DNA of 64,000 nucleotides from Caryophanales bacterium UBA6768 (lineage in GTDB: Bacteria; Bacillota; Bacilli; Bacillales_D; Amphibacillaceae): positions 11,622 through 75,621 of the forward strand of contig DKGO01000195.1 of assembly GCA_002453315.1 (NCBI GenBank), written 5' to 3'. A program made the position numbers and the translations under genes. The notes under the pieces are model-generated. The model searched no databases. It was given only the letters and a program-made list of their open reading frames with translations, and was not told the origin of the DNA. Positions 35,261 through 44,329 of this stretch are shown piece after piece (the stretch's first letter is position 1; each line of letters starts with the position of its first letter).

Positions 35261-38200
35261 GTGGATTTATTATCAAGAATCAATATTAAGGAGCATTTTC
35301 GCCCACAAATTTATCTTCGGGGCTTGAAGTATTTTATTCAAAATCGTGTATATGGGTTAACCTATGATCGTCTCAACAGTACGTGGGTCGCCCAAGTTTC
35401 TGGTACCTATGATTATTATGTTGATATAAAGCTTGCTAACATTCATCAAGGAAATGTTCAAACCTTTTGTGATTGTCCAGCATTTGATACGTATGGGGAA
35501 TGTAAACATATAGTTGCAGTGTTACTAGCAATACAACAAGAGGTTAAATCAAAAGAAACTTCCATTAATAAAAATAGCAAGGTCATAAAAGACTTTTTTA
35601 ATAATATTGTTGCATCACAAACTCATACACATGTTTCAGTGATGGACAATTTGCCAATGAACGTTGAGTATGAACTACTCCTTGAATATGATGAAATTTA
35701 TTTACAAATAAGGACCGGGATTGATCATTGTTATGTTGTGAAAAACCTTAAGGAATTTTTACAAGATGTGCTAGCAAACAATCATTATTATTTTACGACA
35801 AAATTTACATTTGAACCCGAGCTGCATTATTTTCTACAACAAGATAAGGAAATATTTCAACAATTATTACAAGTGGCAAAATCGAGTGAAATGTTTTATG
35901 AGCAAGAAAATCGTTATGGAAGATCACAAGAAAAGCGTAAAGTTTTAATCACTCCTATAATAATGAAAGATTTGTTAGAAAAGTTAAATGAACGATCATT
36001 AACCGTTCGTTCTAATAATGATGCATTTACAAAGGTAGAGATTAAAACCGATCAATCACCAATAAATTTTACCATTAACCGTCACGAGAAAAGCAGTGAT
36101 ATGCTGACGCTTAAAACCGAGGCGGGAAAAGAGTTAATTTATTATGAGTACTACGATATGTTTTTTAAAAAGGGAGTCTTTTATTTTCCCAATGAGTCAC
36201 AGTTGGCTGTGTTAAAGCCTGCCATGAATTTGGGGATTCGAAATCATTTATTGCCAATTCAAAAAGATGATGTAGATGAGTTTTTTTCTGAAGTAGTTCC
36301 TGCATTAAAAAAGACGGCAAAGGTTAAAATTGATGATGCTGTATCAAAAGAAATTGTTCAATACCCGTTACGGGCAAAGCTATTCTTAGAGAAAAACTCA
36401 GAAGAAATAACGGGAATGCTGCAATATCATTATGGCCCACATGAAATTAACCCATTTTCAGGAAATGATCAATCAGACATGATTATGATTCGTGATATGG
36501 AAAAAGAGCGAATTATTATGAATTTTATCGAGCAATCAAATTTTCATTATAACGGGCAAAAGCTATATATATCATTAGATAATGATGATGAATTATATGA
36601 CTTTATCTACCATATTTTACCTAAGTTAGATGAGCATGTTGACTTATATTTAGCAAGTGATATCCATCGAATGATGCTAGATCATGAACCTATTGCAAGT
36701 ACAAATGTTTCTGTCCGTTCGGAAACAAATTTATTAGAAATAGGTTTCGACATTAGTGGCGTCAATGAAGATGAGCTAAGTAAAGTTATTCAATCCATTA
36801 TTGAGAAAAAACGATTTTATAAATTAAATAGTGGCAAGTTAATGTCGCTCGAAAATGAAAAGTTTGAATCAGTTCAACGGTTATTTTCTAATTTAGATCT
36901 TAATGAATCTCACGTAATTGATGGGAAGATTTCTTTGCCAGTATATAAAGGAACTCAAATTGATGAAGTGATTGAAACGAAAAAACATTATGATGCTTCG
37001 TTTCGACAGCTATTACATCAATTAAACCATCCTGAAGAACAGGAATATCTCGTTCCAGAAGGATTAGAGGCGTCGTTAAGAGATTATCAATTAACCGGTT
37101 ATCAATGGTTTAAATCGTTAAGTTACTATCATTTGGGTGGGATTTTAGCAGATGATATGGGATTAGGAAAAACAATTCAATCGATTGCTTATATATTGTC
37201 TGAACCAAGTGATCATCCCCATTTGGTCGTCGTTCCATCATCTGTCGTTTATAATTGGCGAAATGAATGTAAAAAATTTGCTCCTAGCCTATCTGTCGCT
37301 ATTTTAACGGGAACAAAGGAAGAACGGCAAAAGAAAATGCAAACTGCAAAAAATAAAGATGTATGGATTACTTCATACGGTACAATTCGTCAAGATATGG
37401 AGGAATATAAGGATTTAATTTTTCAAACGTTGTTGCTCGATGAGGCCCAGTATATTAAAAATTATGCGACAAAAACTTCCAAGGCAATCCGCCAAATCAG
37501 TGCTAAAAGAAGATTTGCCTTAAGCGGTACACCGATAGAGAACTCAGTCGATGAGTTGTGGGCAATTTTCCAAGTCATTTTACCAGGTCTGATGCCAAAT
37601 AAAAAGGCATTTCGTCAATTGGAGCCATATAAAATTGCTTCCATGACAAAGCCTTTCATATTACGAAGAATCAAGGAAGATGTATTAAAGGAACTTCCTG
37701 AAAAAATTGAATCTGTTCATATTTCAGAATTAACACAAGAACAAAAGGAACTGTATGTTGGTTATTTACAACAACTCCAAAAAGATACCGCAACTTCTAT
37801 TGCCTCTGAAGGATTTCAGAAAAGTAGGATGAAAATTTTAGCCGGATTGACGAGGCTACGCCAAATTTGTTGTCATCCATCACTGTTTATTGAAAATTAT
37901 GAGGGAGAATCCGGAAAATTAAACGAATTGATAGATTCAATTGAGCAATTGACTGTAGAAGGAAAAAGAATGCTTATATTTTCACAGTTTACAAGTATGC
38001 ATGACATTATTATGAAGGAGTTAGAAGATCGAAAGATTGATTATTTTTATTTGCATGGCCAGACTCCCTCGGAAAAACGGGTGCAAATGACAGAGGCATT
38101 CAATCAGGGAGAAAAGAGTATATTTTTAATTTCCTTACGTGCAGGTGGGACTGGTTTAAATTTAACTGGCGCAGATACCGTCATTTTATTTGATTTATGG

Positions 38201-38422
38201 TGGAACCCGGCAGTAGAAGATCAAGCCGCGGGCAGAGCCCATCGCTTTGGTCAAAAAAAGGTAGTTCATGTCATTCGTTATTTAACTGAAGGAACAATTG
38301 AGGAAAAGATTTACGAATTACAACAAAAGAAACGGGAATTAATCGATCAAGTTATTCAACCGGGAGAAACGATGTTATCAAGTTTATCTGAAGATGATGT
38401 GAAAGAATTGCTAGGTATGTAA
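35261..38422 (+). CDS. SWIM-domain SNF2/Rad54-family helicase (YwqA-like)
   Basis: The 1053-residue protein begins with a SWIM zinc finger (C70, C72, C81, H83 in FCDCPAFDTYGECKH), then a bacterial SNF2-associated domain (about 90-590). A two-lobed Swi2/Snf2 motor follows with motif I DDMGLGKT at about residue 630, motif II LLDEAQ at about 726, motif III SGTPIENS and motif VI QAAGRAHRFGQ. These are ATP-driven DNA translocases that strip or remodel protein-DNA or RNA polymerase complexes; the exact target here is unknown. The start is GTG 35261 with GGGGAG ahead, 39 bases after the MFS gene. Confidence 0.93.
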   Translation: MDLLSRINIKEHFRPQIYLRGLKYFIQNRVYGLTYDRLNSTWVAQVSGTYDYYVDIKLANIHQGNVQTFCDCPAFDTYGECKHIVAVLLAIQQEVKSKETSINKNSKVIKDFFNNIVASQTHTHVSVMDNLPMNVEYELLLEYDEIYLQIRTGIDHCYVVKNLKEFLQDVLANNHYYFTTKFTFEPELHYFLQQDKEIFQQLLQVAKSSEMFYEQENRYGRSQEKRKVLITPIIMKDLLEKLNERSLTVRSNNDAFTKVEIKTDQSPINFTINRHEKSSDMLTLKTEAGKELIYYEYYDMFFKKGVFYFPNESQLAVLKPAMNLGIRNHLLPIQKDDVDEFFSEVVPALKKTAKVKIDDAVSKEIVQYPLRAKLFLEKNSEEITGMLQYHYGPHEINPFSGNDQSDMIMIRDMEKERIIMNFIEQSNFHYNGQKLYISLDNDDELYDFIYHILPKLDEHVDLYLASDIHRMMLDHEPIASTNVSVRSETNLLEIGFDISGVNEDELSKVIQSIIEKKRFYKLNSGKLMSLENEKFESVQRLFSNLDLNESHVIDGKISLPVYKGTQIDEVIETKKHYDASFRQLLHQLNHPEEQEYLVPEGLEASLRDYQLTGYQWFKSLSYYHLGGILADDMGLGKTIQSIAYILSEPSDHPHLVVVPSSVVYNWRNECKKFAPSLSVAILTGTKEERQKKMQTAKNKDVWITSYGTIRQDMEEYKDLIFQTLLLDEAQYIKNYATKTSKAIRQISAKRRFALSGTPIENSVDELWAIFQVILPGLMPNKKAFRQLEPYKIASMTKPFILRRIKEDVLKELPEKIESVHISELTQEQKELYVGYLQQLQKDTATSIASEGFQKSRMKILAGLTRLRQICCHPSLFIENYEGESGKLNELIDSIEQLTVEGKRMLIFSQFTSMHDIIMKELEDRKIDYFYLHGQTPSEKRVQMTEAFNQGEKSIFLISLRAGGTGLNLTGADTVILFDLWWNPAVEDQAAGRAHRFGQKKVVHVIRYLTEGTIEEKIYELQQKKRELIDQVIQPGETMLSSLSEDDVKELLGM

Positions 38423-38452
38423 AATATGTCATACGGATGGAAGTAGATACTG

Positions 38453-39787
38453 GTGCCAAAACAATATGATTTTACATCGGGGAATATATTTAAGCAATTA
38501 GTCTTTTTTTCAGGTCCCATTATATTAGCTAATATGCTACAGATCTCTTATCAACTCGTAGATAGTTTGTGGATTGGTAATCTGCTCGGTGCAGAGGCAT
38601 TAGGGGCTGTCGCTATTTCGAGTGTGATTATTTTTACAATGCTTGCCTTTGTTATTGGCATCAATAATGCCTCATTGACGATACTTTCCCAACAGAAAGG
38701 TCGTGGTGATCAAACGGGGTTAATGAATTATTTGAATGCCTTTGTTGTCGTATTGACAATTATTTCTATCCTCGTCAGTATCATCGGCTTTTTTATGGCT
38801 GATTGGTTATTACAGTTGTTAGGAACACCGAAAGATATATTCCCTTTAGCTAAAGCCTATTTACAAATCAATTTTATAGGAGCATTATTTCTTTTCGGTT
38901 ATAATTTTATTAGTACAGTATTACGGGCCCTTGGGGATAGCAAAACTCCATTGATATTTGTGGCAACGGCTGTTTTGTTAAATATCGTTCTTGATCCACT
39001 CTTTATTTCCGTTTTTAATTTTGGAATAAAAGGAGCGGCAATTGCAACAATTATTTCGCAAGGAAGTGCTTTTTTATTCGGGCTTATTTATGTATTAAGA
39101 AGGAGATTGGCCCCTTTTCAATTGCCACGTGTACCTAAATGGAAAGAGGTCACGTTAATTTTGAACTTAGGAATTCCGGCGGGTTTACAAATGGCAGTTA
39201 TTTCTGCTGGCTCAGCTGCAATTATGAGTGTTGTTACAAAATTCGGAAGTGGAGTCGTTGGTGGGTATAGTGCAGCACAATCTCTTGACCGAATGATCAT
39301 GCTACCTGCTCAATCAATTGGAATTGCTGTAAATAGTATGGCAGGGCAAAATATTGGAATAAAGCAGTGGCAAAGGGTTCATCGTATCGCAAAAACGGCA
39401 TTACTTTATAAAATGATGATTATGCTGTCAATTAGTACAGTCGTATTTATTTTTCCGAAGTTTTTGGTTACGTTATTTATACGGGATGTAGATTCTGTCG
39501 AATATGCTGTTATTTATTTAAAAATTATTGCTTACTGTTTTCCCTTACTAGGGATAAATTTTATTTTAAATGGTATCGTTCGTGCGTCCGGTGCTATGTA
39601 CCAAGTGTTGGTACTTAACTTAATTTCATTTTGGGTGCTCCGTTATCCGTTAACTTCCATAGGGGCAAGTTTATATGGAGAAATTGGAATCCCGATCGGT
39701 ATAGGAGTTAGCTTTCTTGTCAGCAGTATTATTGCTACGGGTTATTATTTATTTGGTGGTTGGAGAAAAAAGGTAATTTTAGATTAA
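38453..39787 (+). CDS. MATE-family efflux protein (YpnP-like)
   Basis: The 444-residue, twelve-helix protein has the MATE pattern of two six-helix halves: LVDSLWIGNLLGAEALGAVAIS in the first half and SLDRMIMLPAQSIGIAVNSMAGQNIG in the second. MATE pumps export cationic drugs or metabolites in exchange for protons or sodium. It starts at GTG 38453. It closely follows the SNF2 gene and is itself followed by a small membrane protein gene. Confidence 0.9.
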   Translation: MPKQYDFTSGNIFKQLVFFSGPIILANMLQISYQLVDSLWIGNLLGAEALGAVAISSVIIFTMLAFVIGINNASLTILSQQKGRGDQTGLMNYLNAFVVVLTIISILVSIIGFFMADWLLQLLGTPKDIFPLAKAYLQINFIGALFLFGYNFISTVLRALGDSKTPLIFVATAVLLNIVLDPLFISVFNFGIKGAAIATIISQGSAFLFGLIYVLRRRLAPFQLPRVPKWKEVTLILNLGIPAGLQMAVISAGSAAIMSVVTKFGSGVVGGYSAAQSLDRMIMLPAQSIGIAVNSMAGQNIGIKQWQRVHRIAKTALLYKMMIMLSISTVVFIFPKFLVTLFIRDVDSVEYAVIYLKIIAYCFPLLGINFILNGIVRASGAMYQVLVLNLISFWVLRYPLTSIGASLYGEIGIPIGIGVSFLVSSIIATGYYLFGGWRKKVILD

Positions 39788-39806
39788 ATAAGAATGGAGT
39801 GATGAC

Positions 39807-40028
39807 ATGCTTTCTTTAAGTAAACTTTCCCTTTTATTAAGTCTCGGCTTTTTTATGTTTGGAGCTTTTAATATATATGACGAGGTTGTTTCTGGGGTGT
39901 TTATTGTCCATCAATCTATTGGAATTGCCTCATTATTTGTAAGTGTTTTATTATTTTTGAATTTTCGTATGTGCCTGCTAAAAAATACATCATGTAAAAT
40001 TAACACAACAAAAAAACAACGATTTTAA
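39807..40028 (+). CDS. Small two-helix membrane protein, unknown
   Basis: The 73-residue protein has two predicted membrane helices (about residues 5-24 and 33-52) and a basic C-terminal tail. GGAGTGATGAC lies ahead of the ATG with ideal spacing, and it follows the MATE gene by 19 bases, so it is probably a real co-transcribed gene. I do not recognise a family. Confidence 0.6.
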   Translation: MLSLSKLSLLLSLGFFMFGAFNIYDEVVSGVFIVHQSIGIASLFVSVLLFLNFRMCLLKNTSCKINTTKKQRF

Positions 40029-40102
40029 GTAGGTTACATTGTAAAATCCTAGTGTAAATTGTTATGATACTAAGGTAAAGTGAAAATCGAAAGGGGATTT
40101 TA

Positions 40103-40483
40103 ATGATGAAAGAAGTATTTACTGATAAGGCTCCCGCCGCTATTGGGCCATATTCACAGGCAATTGTGGCAGGGGATTTTATGTTTGCCTCTGGTGCGAT
40201 TGGGATTGATCCAGCAACTGGTGAAGTAGTGGAAGGAATTGAAAAGCAAACGGTTCAAGTAATGGAAAATTTAAAAACAATATTGGCAGAAGCGGATGCC
40301 GATTTTTCGCAAGTAACTAAATTTACAATCTACTTAAATTCTATGAATGACTTTGCTACGGTAAATGAACTTTATGGCAACTATTTAACTAAACCTTATC
40401 CGGCAAGAGCGACAATCGAAGTTAGTCGTTTACCGAAGGATGTTTTGGTAGAAATTGATGCGATTGTCTATATGAAAAAGTAG
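40103..40483 (+). CDS. ridA: RidA-family reactive imine deaminase (YabJ-like)
   Basis: The 126-residue protein hydrolyses enamine/imine intermediates made by PLP enzymes such as threonine dehydratase. Family landmarks are APAAIGPYSQAI near the N-terminus, the substrate arginine in YPARATIEVSRLP, and VEIDAIVYMK at the end. It forms trimers in the cytosol. GAAAGGGG is the ribosome site. A terminator follows, so it is likely monocistronic. Confidence 0.94.
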   Translation: MMKEVFTDKAPAAIGPYSQAIVAGDFMFASGAIGIDPATGEVVEGIEKQTVQVMENLKTILAEADADFSQVTKFTIYLNSMNDFATVNELYGNYLTKPYPARATIEVSRLPKDVLVEIDAIVYMKK

Positions 40484-40519
40484 ATTAAAGTTAAATAAAG
40501 GTAAGTAACATGCAGAAAG

Positions 40520-40577
40520 TAGTTCAGTATAAATGTGCAAAAGACCAAATTGTACCTTTAAACTGAACTATTTTTTT
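40520..40577 (+). terminator. Intrinsic terminator after ridA
   Basis: TAGTTCAGT and ACTGAACTA form a perfect 9-bp stem with a 33-base loop, followed by seven T residues. Confidence 0.7.
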
Positions 40578-40862
40578 AGATTCATTTTCATAATGGCGAA
40601 TTTCTGGAATAAGGGTCAATCACCCTTTGACAGGGTATCATTCGTTGTTTGAACCGAATTGGAATCACCCATACATCGATTTAAAATGACGCTGTTCTTT
40701 AAAAAGGGGATGGAGTTTTTTGCTTGGAACTAAATCAAATTATGAGTTGGAAAGGGGTAACCTTCCTTTTTCACCCTAAAATTTAAATTACTTTGTAATA
40801 TTCTTCGACATTTAAAACTTTTCTCTGTTAAATTACGAATATATAAGTAGAGTGGTGGGGTT
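40578..40862. other. Intergenic region before the sigma-factor operon, no gene seen
   Basis: No convincing reading frame is present on either strand. Around 40754-40780 an imperfect GGAAAGG/CCTTCC hairpin occurs, and AGGGT/ACCCT repeats lie near 40616-40646. The operon promoter should lie here. AAAAC at about 40816-40820, followed about 16 bases later by ACGA, is a weak match to ECF-type promoters (AAC then CGT), as expected if the sigma factor activates itself. Confidence 0.4.
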
Positions 40863-41417
40863 ATGAGTGAGGAACAATATTGGATTAAAAAAATAAAGAG
40901 AAATAGCAATCATAAAGCAGCTAATCGGCTAATCACTAAATATTATCGGGAAATGTATGCTTTCGTCTATAAACAAACACTGGACATCCATTTATCTGAG
41001 GATCTGACCCAAGAGGTTTTTATTAGAGTGCTGAAATCAATTGGGCGTTTCGATGAAAGGAAAGCATCATTTCGTACATGGTTGTATCGAGTGGCTTCCA
41101 ATCAAATGATTGATTATTTCCGTTCAAAAAACTACAAATTAACAAAACTAGTTGAGTCCTTAAATCATGATGACTTTGGGGGTCGCTATGATTTGGCAGC
41201 ATCGCTTATGTACAAGGAAGATGTGGAAAAAGTAAACCTATTGATCAATCAACTGCCTCCCGATTATCAACAAATTATCCGTCTAAAATTATTTGGAGAC
41301 TATACGCTTAAGGAAATTTCCAACGTGGTACAAGTACCCCTATCAACGGTTAAATCTAGATATTACACAGCTCTTAACTTTGTAAGAAAAGAAATGGAGG
41401 ATAATTATAGTGAATAA
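40863..41417 (+). CDS. ECF-type RNA polymerase sigma factor
   Basis: The 184-residue protein has sigma region 2 (LSEDLTQEVFIRVLKSIGRFD ... FRTWLYRVASNQMIDYFRS) and region 4 (LPPDYQQIIRLKLFGDYTLKEISNVVQVPLSTVKSR), with no region 3, the ECF layout. The start ATG has GGTGGGG ahead. Its end overlaps the next gene by 8 bases, a common arrangement for a sigma factor with its anti-sigma. The operon also holds an ABC-2 transporter, recalling the sigY-yxlCDEFG operon of Bacillus, although orthology to SigY is not claimed. Confidence 0.9.
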   Translation: MSEEQYWIKKIKRNSNHKAANRLITKYYREMYAFVYKQTLDIHLSEDLTQEVFIRVLKSIGRFDERKASFRTWLYRVASNQMIDYFRSKNYKLTKLVESLNHDDFGGRYDLAASLMYKEDVEKVNLLINQLPPDYQQIIRLKLFGDYTLKEISNVVQVPLSTVKSRYYTALNFVRKEMEDNYSE

Positions 41418-42165
41418 AGAAAAGTTAGAAATTCCTTTTCCAGATGAACAAAAGATTCAAACAGAGATCAAAAGAATTGTCAAGGTCAGTTTGAAACCGA
41501 GACAGTCATTTCTTGCTTATGTCATTCAATTGTATAAAACAATTGGGCTGAAATATCTTTTTATTAATCGAAGAGAAGGATTATTGCTCTGTTTTTCCAT
41601 TTTGGTCATGATGATTTACTTATCTAGTGCTGTAACTAAAACAGCACAGGACGAAACTGCTGTGTATTTATTTCTATTCCTTGTTTCACCTTTGATTTTT
41701 ACTTCACTTTCGCTTTACGACTATTTTTACAAACGTCATTATGAAACGATTGAAGTAGAAATGACCACAAAATTAAACTTATATCAGGTGACTGCTTTTA
41801 AAATGTTGATTTTTAGTGTGATTTCTATATTTTTAAATATGTTTTGTATTACGATTCTGTCTATCGTATATGAAGAAATACACTTTATAAAAGCTATTTT
41901 AATCTCAACGACAGCGTTGTTTTTGTTCTCCATTATCTTTTTAGCTGCTTTAATGAAAAAACAAACAGGATGGCAAGTAATTTTTGTTATATTCGGGTGG
42001 GTTGGATTTAATATCACATTTATTATATTGCAAAATCATTTATATATGAACATGTTGATGACATTGCCTGTTTTTGTGTATGCAGCTATTTTGATTGTAA
42101 GTATAATCGTGTATCTTCAATACTTAAGCAAGCTGGTTCGCATGACACCAACGAAAGGAGTTTAG
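41410..42165 (+). CDS. Polytopic membrane protein, candidate anti-sigma factor
   Basis: The 251-residue protein has a cytoplasmic N-terminal part of about 55 residues and then six membrane helices. It starts with GTG 41410 inside the sigma gene (GGAGG ahead), so its synthesis is coupled to the sigma factor. I do not recognise a family. Position suggests that it holds the sigma factor at the membrane, but there is no canonical zinc-binding anti-sigma motif (HxxxCxxC). It could equally be a membrane component of the transporter that follows. Confidence 0.7.
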   Translation: MNKEKLEIPFPDEQKIQTEIKRIVKVSLKPRQSFLAYVIQLYKTIGLKYLFINRREGLLLCFSILVMMIYLSSAVTKTAQDETAVYLFLFLVSPLIFTSLSLYDYFYKRHYETIEVEMTTKLNLYQVTAFKMLIFSVISIFLNMFCITILSIVYEEIHFIKAILISTTALFLFSIIFLAALMKKQTGWQVIFVIFGWVGFNITFIILQNHLYMNMLMTLPVFVYAAILIVSIIVYLQYLSKLVRMTPTKGV

Positions 42166-42169
42166 ACTT

Positions 42170-43045
42170 ATGTTAGTTGTTAACAATGTTAGTAAAAAAT
42201 ATGGAAGATATTCTGCTTTAGAACAAGTAAAACTCGAATTTGGGACGGGGATTTATGGATTACTCGCTCCCAATGGTGCCGGTAAAACGACACTTATAAA
42301 AATGCTTGTAACACTTTTATCTCCAAGCAAGGGGGAAATCCTTTATAATGGCACAAACATTTTAGATCTAGATGAAGAATATCGGGATAAGCTTGGATAT
42401 TTACCACAACAATTTGGTTATTATAAAAATTATTCTCCTAAACAATTTTTATTGTATTTGGCTGCATTAAAAGGAATGGAGAAAAAAGTTGCACTTCCAA
42501 CAATAGAAAAGTTACTACATCAGGTAGCCTTGGGTGATGTTGCTGATAAAAAGATGCGGAAGTTTTCCGGAGGTATGATTCAACGGGTTGGGATTGCACA
42601 GGCCTTGCTTAATGATCCGGAAATTTTAATTTTGGACGAGCCGACTGCAGGACTTGATCCAAAGGAGCGAGCACGCTTTCGTAATATATTAACTGGACTT
42701 GCACGTGAAAGGATTGTCATTATTTCAACACATATCGTGTCTGATATTGAATCGATTGCTAATAAAGTAATTATGATAAAAAACAAACAACTGCTGTATG
42801 AGGATACCGTTGAGCAAATTTGCAGTACACTGGAAGGGTTTGTCTATGAAACATCCATTCTCTTTGAGCGATTAGAACAATTTCGTCAACAGTACATGCT
42901 TTTATCAGAGAAGCAAGAACGTGGTAACATGATTGTTCGCTTCGTTCATAAAGGAGAAATGGACCCTGATTGGGAGTCGGTTGCTCCCCATCTTGAGGAT
43001 GTCTTTCTTTATGAATACCGTGATGATATCCAGGAGAAAGAGTGA
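42170..43045 (+). CDS. ABC-2 transporter ATP-binding protein
   Basis: The 291-residue ATPase has Walker A (APNGAGKTT), Q-loop (LPQQFGY), signature (FSGGMIQR), Walker B (ILILDEPTAGLDP) and switch histidine (IISTHIVSDIE). The C-terminal 70 residues are accessory. It resembles YxlF/CcmA-type ATPases that drive drug, bacteriocin or lipid export with ABC-2 permeases. It starts 4 bases after the preceding gene and is followed by two permease genes, so one ATPase pair would drive a heterodimeric permease. Confidence 0.92.
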   Translation: MLVVNNVSKKYGRYSALEQVKLEFGTGIYGLLAPNGAGKTTLIKMLVTLLSPSKGEILYNGTNILDLDEEYRDKLGYLPQQFGYYKNYSPKQFLLYLAALKGMEKKVALPTIEKLLHQVALGDVADKKMRKFSGGMIQRVGIAQALLNDPEILILDEPTAGLDPKERARFRNILTGLARERIVIISTHIVSDIESIANKVIMIKNKQLLYEDTVEQICSTLEGFVYETSILFERLEQFRQQYMLLSEKQERGNMIVRFVHKGEMDPDWESVAPHLEDVFLYEYRDDIQEKE

Positions 43046-43049
43046 AGTC

Positions 43050-44318
43050 ATGAGAATCATTTTACTAGAATGTAAAAAGGCACTATTATCACCGATTATT
43101 TTAGGACTAATCTTCCTATTTTCTGTTTGGAATATTTTTGTTATCCAGACTTCTTCCGACTTTAACGAGGATTTGTCAATTGTAAATGAAATAGTTGAAA
43201 AATATGGGCCAGAATTTACAGATGAATCCCTTGAAAAAGTTAATGGGGAAATAACAAGAGAATTGGCAGAATTAAATTCAATAACAGAGAAAACAACTAG
43301 TCAAACCTTCGATAGTGCATTTGAATTTTTTAATCAGCTCTCATATGAAGGTCAAACAAAGTATACAGAAAAACAATTACAGTCATTTTCTACATTATCT
43401 ATAAAAGAAATGTATATGAATAATGCAAAGTCCATGGATGACAGATATGCCGAATTGGATATTATAAAATTAGGGGAAAGTGAGATTAGAAAATATGGGT
43501 TAACAGGGGCAGCAGCTGATACTTTACAGCATGAATATACTAAGTTCTCTGATCGGTTTACAGAACTGCAACAAAATGGCGAACATCGTCAATGGTTTTT
43601 CTCCGGACAAAACTATCATATGCATAGCCTTTTATTCGGTACTGTATTTCGCCATCTATTAATAGAAGGAATGATACTAGTTGTACTAGCAACTGCTTTA
43701 ATTACTAACTTTGAATTTGAAAATCGAACACAATTGGTAACCTATGCAACAAAACGTGGTAGAAAGTTAATGAATGATAAATTAGTTGCTTCTTTATTTA
43801 CAGCATCAATCATGATTGGCATTTTGTTCATTATGACGCTTGGGACTTATTTTACGACATTTGATTATTCTTATCTATGGAATACAGCCATTAGCAGCGG
43901 TTTCAATTGGGAAATGAAATTTAATGTTCCCTATGCCTCATGGTGGAATTGGTCGTTATTAACCTACTTGGTGATGGGCCTTATCCTATCTCTTGTCTGT
44001 ATGCTGCTGTTTTCCTTATTTACCTTTACTATATCTGTATTCGTAAAGAATAGTTATTTTACTTTTATTTTATTTGCTATTATCTTTATTACCTTATTTC
44101 TAGTTCCTGGTTTTATCCCGAACTCCTCTATTCTCAAGCTATTCACAGGATTTAATTTATCACCTTTATTATTAAATCCAGGGCAGTGGTGGATGGGGTT
44201 AGGTGGGCTTATCATGTTTAAAAGTTATGAATGGATGACGGTTCTAGCTTGGACGGTCATTTATATTTCGATATGTGTCATTGTTTTAAAAAAATTCATA
44301 AAAGAAGATATTTCTTAA
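43050..44318 (+). CDS. ABC-2 type permease, first of a paralogous pair
   Basis: From ATG 43050 (AGGAG upstream) the 422-residue protein has one N-terminal membrane helix, a large extracytoplasmic helical region of about 180 residues and five to six further helices. The pattern IVNEIVEKYGPEFTDESLEK recurs in its neighbour, so both arose by duplication. An upstream in-frame ATG at 42933 lies inside the ATPase gene and is rejected. It likely forms the membrane channel with the next gene product. Confidence 0.85.
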   Translation: MRIILLECKKALLSPIILGLIFLFSVWNIFVIQTSSDFNEDLSIVNEIVEKYGPEFTDESLEKVNGEITRELAELNSITEKTTSQTFDSAFEFFNQLSYEGQTKYTEKQLQSFSTLSIKEMYMNNAKSMDDRYAELDIIKLGESEIRKYGLTGAAADTLQHEYTKFSDRFTELQQNGEHRQWFFSGQNYHMHSLLFGTVFRHLLIEGMILVVLATALITNFEFENRTQLVTYATKRGRKLMNDKLVASLFTASIMIGILFIMTLGTYFTTFDYSYLWNTAISSGFNWEMKFNVPYASWWNWSLLTYLVMGLILSLVCMLLFSLFTFTISVFVKNSYFTFILFAIIFITLFLVPGFIPNSSILKLFTGFNLSPLLLNPGQWWMGLGGLIMFKSYEWMTVLAWTVIYISICVIVLKKFIKEDIS

Positions 44319-44329
44319 GGAGAATTTTC

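Noticed and set aside
40754..40790. Terminator or small RNA near the GGAAAGG/CCTTCC hairpin
   Set aside because: The stem is imperfect, and no promoter or T-run in the right place supports it.
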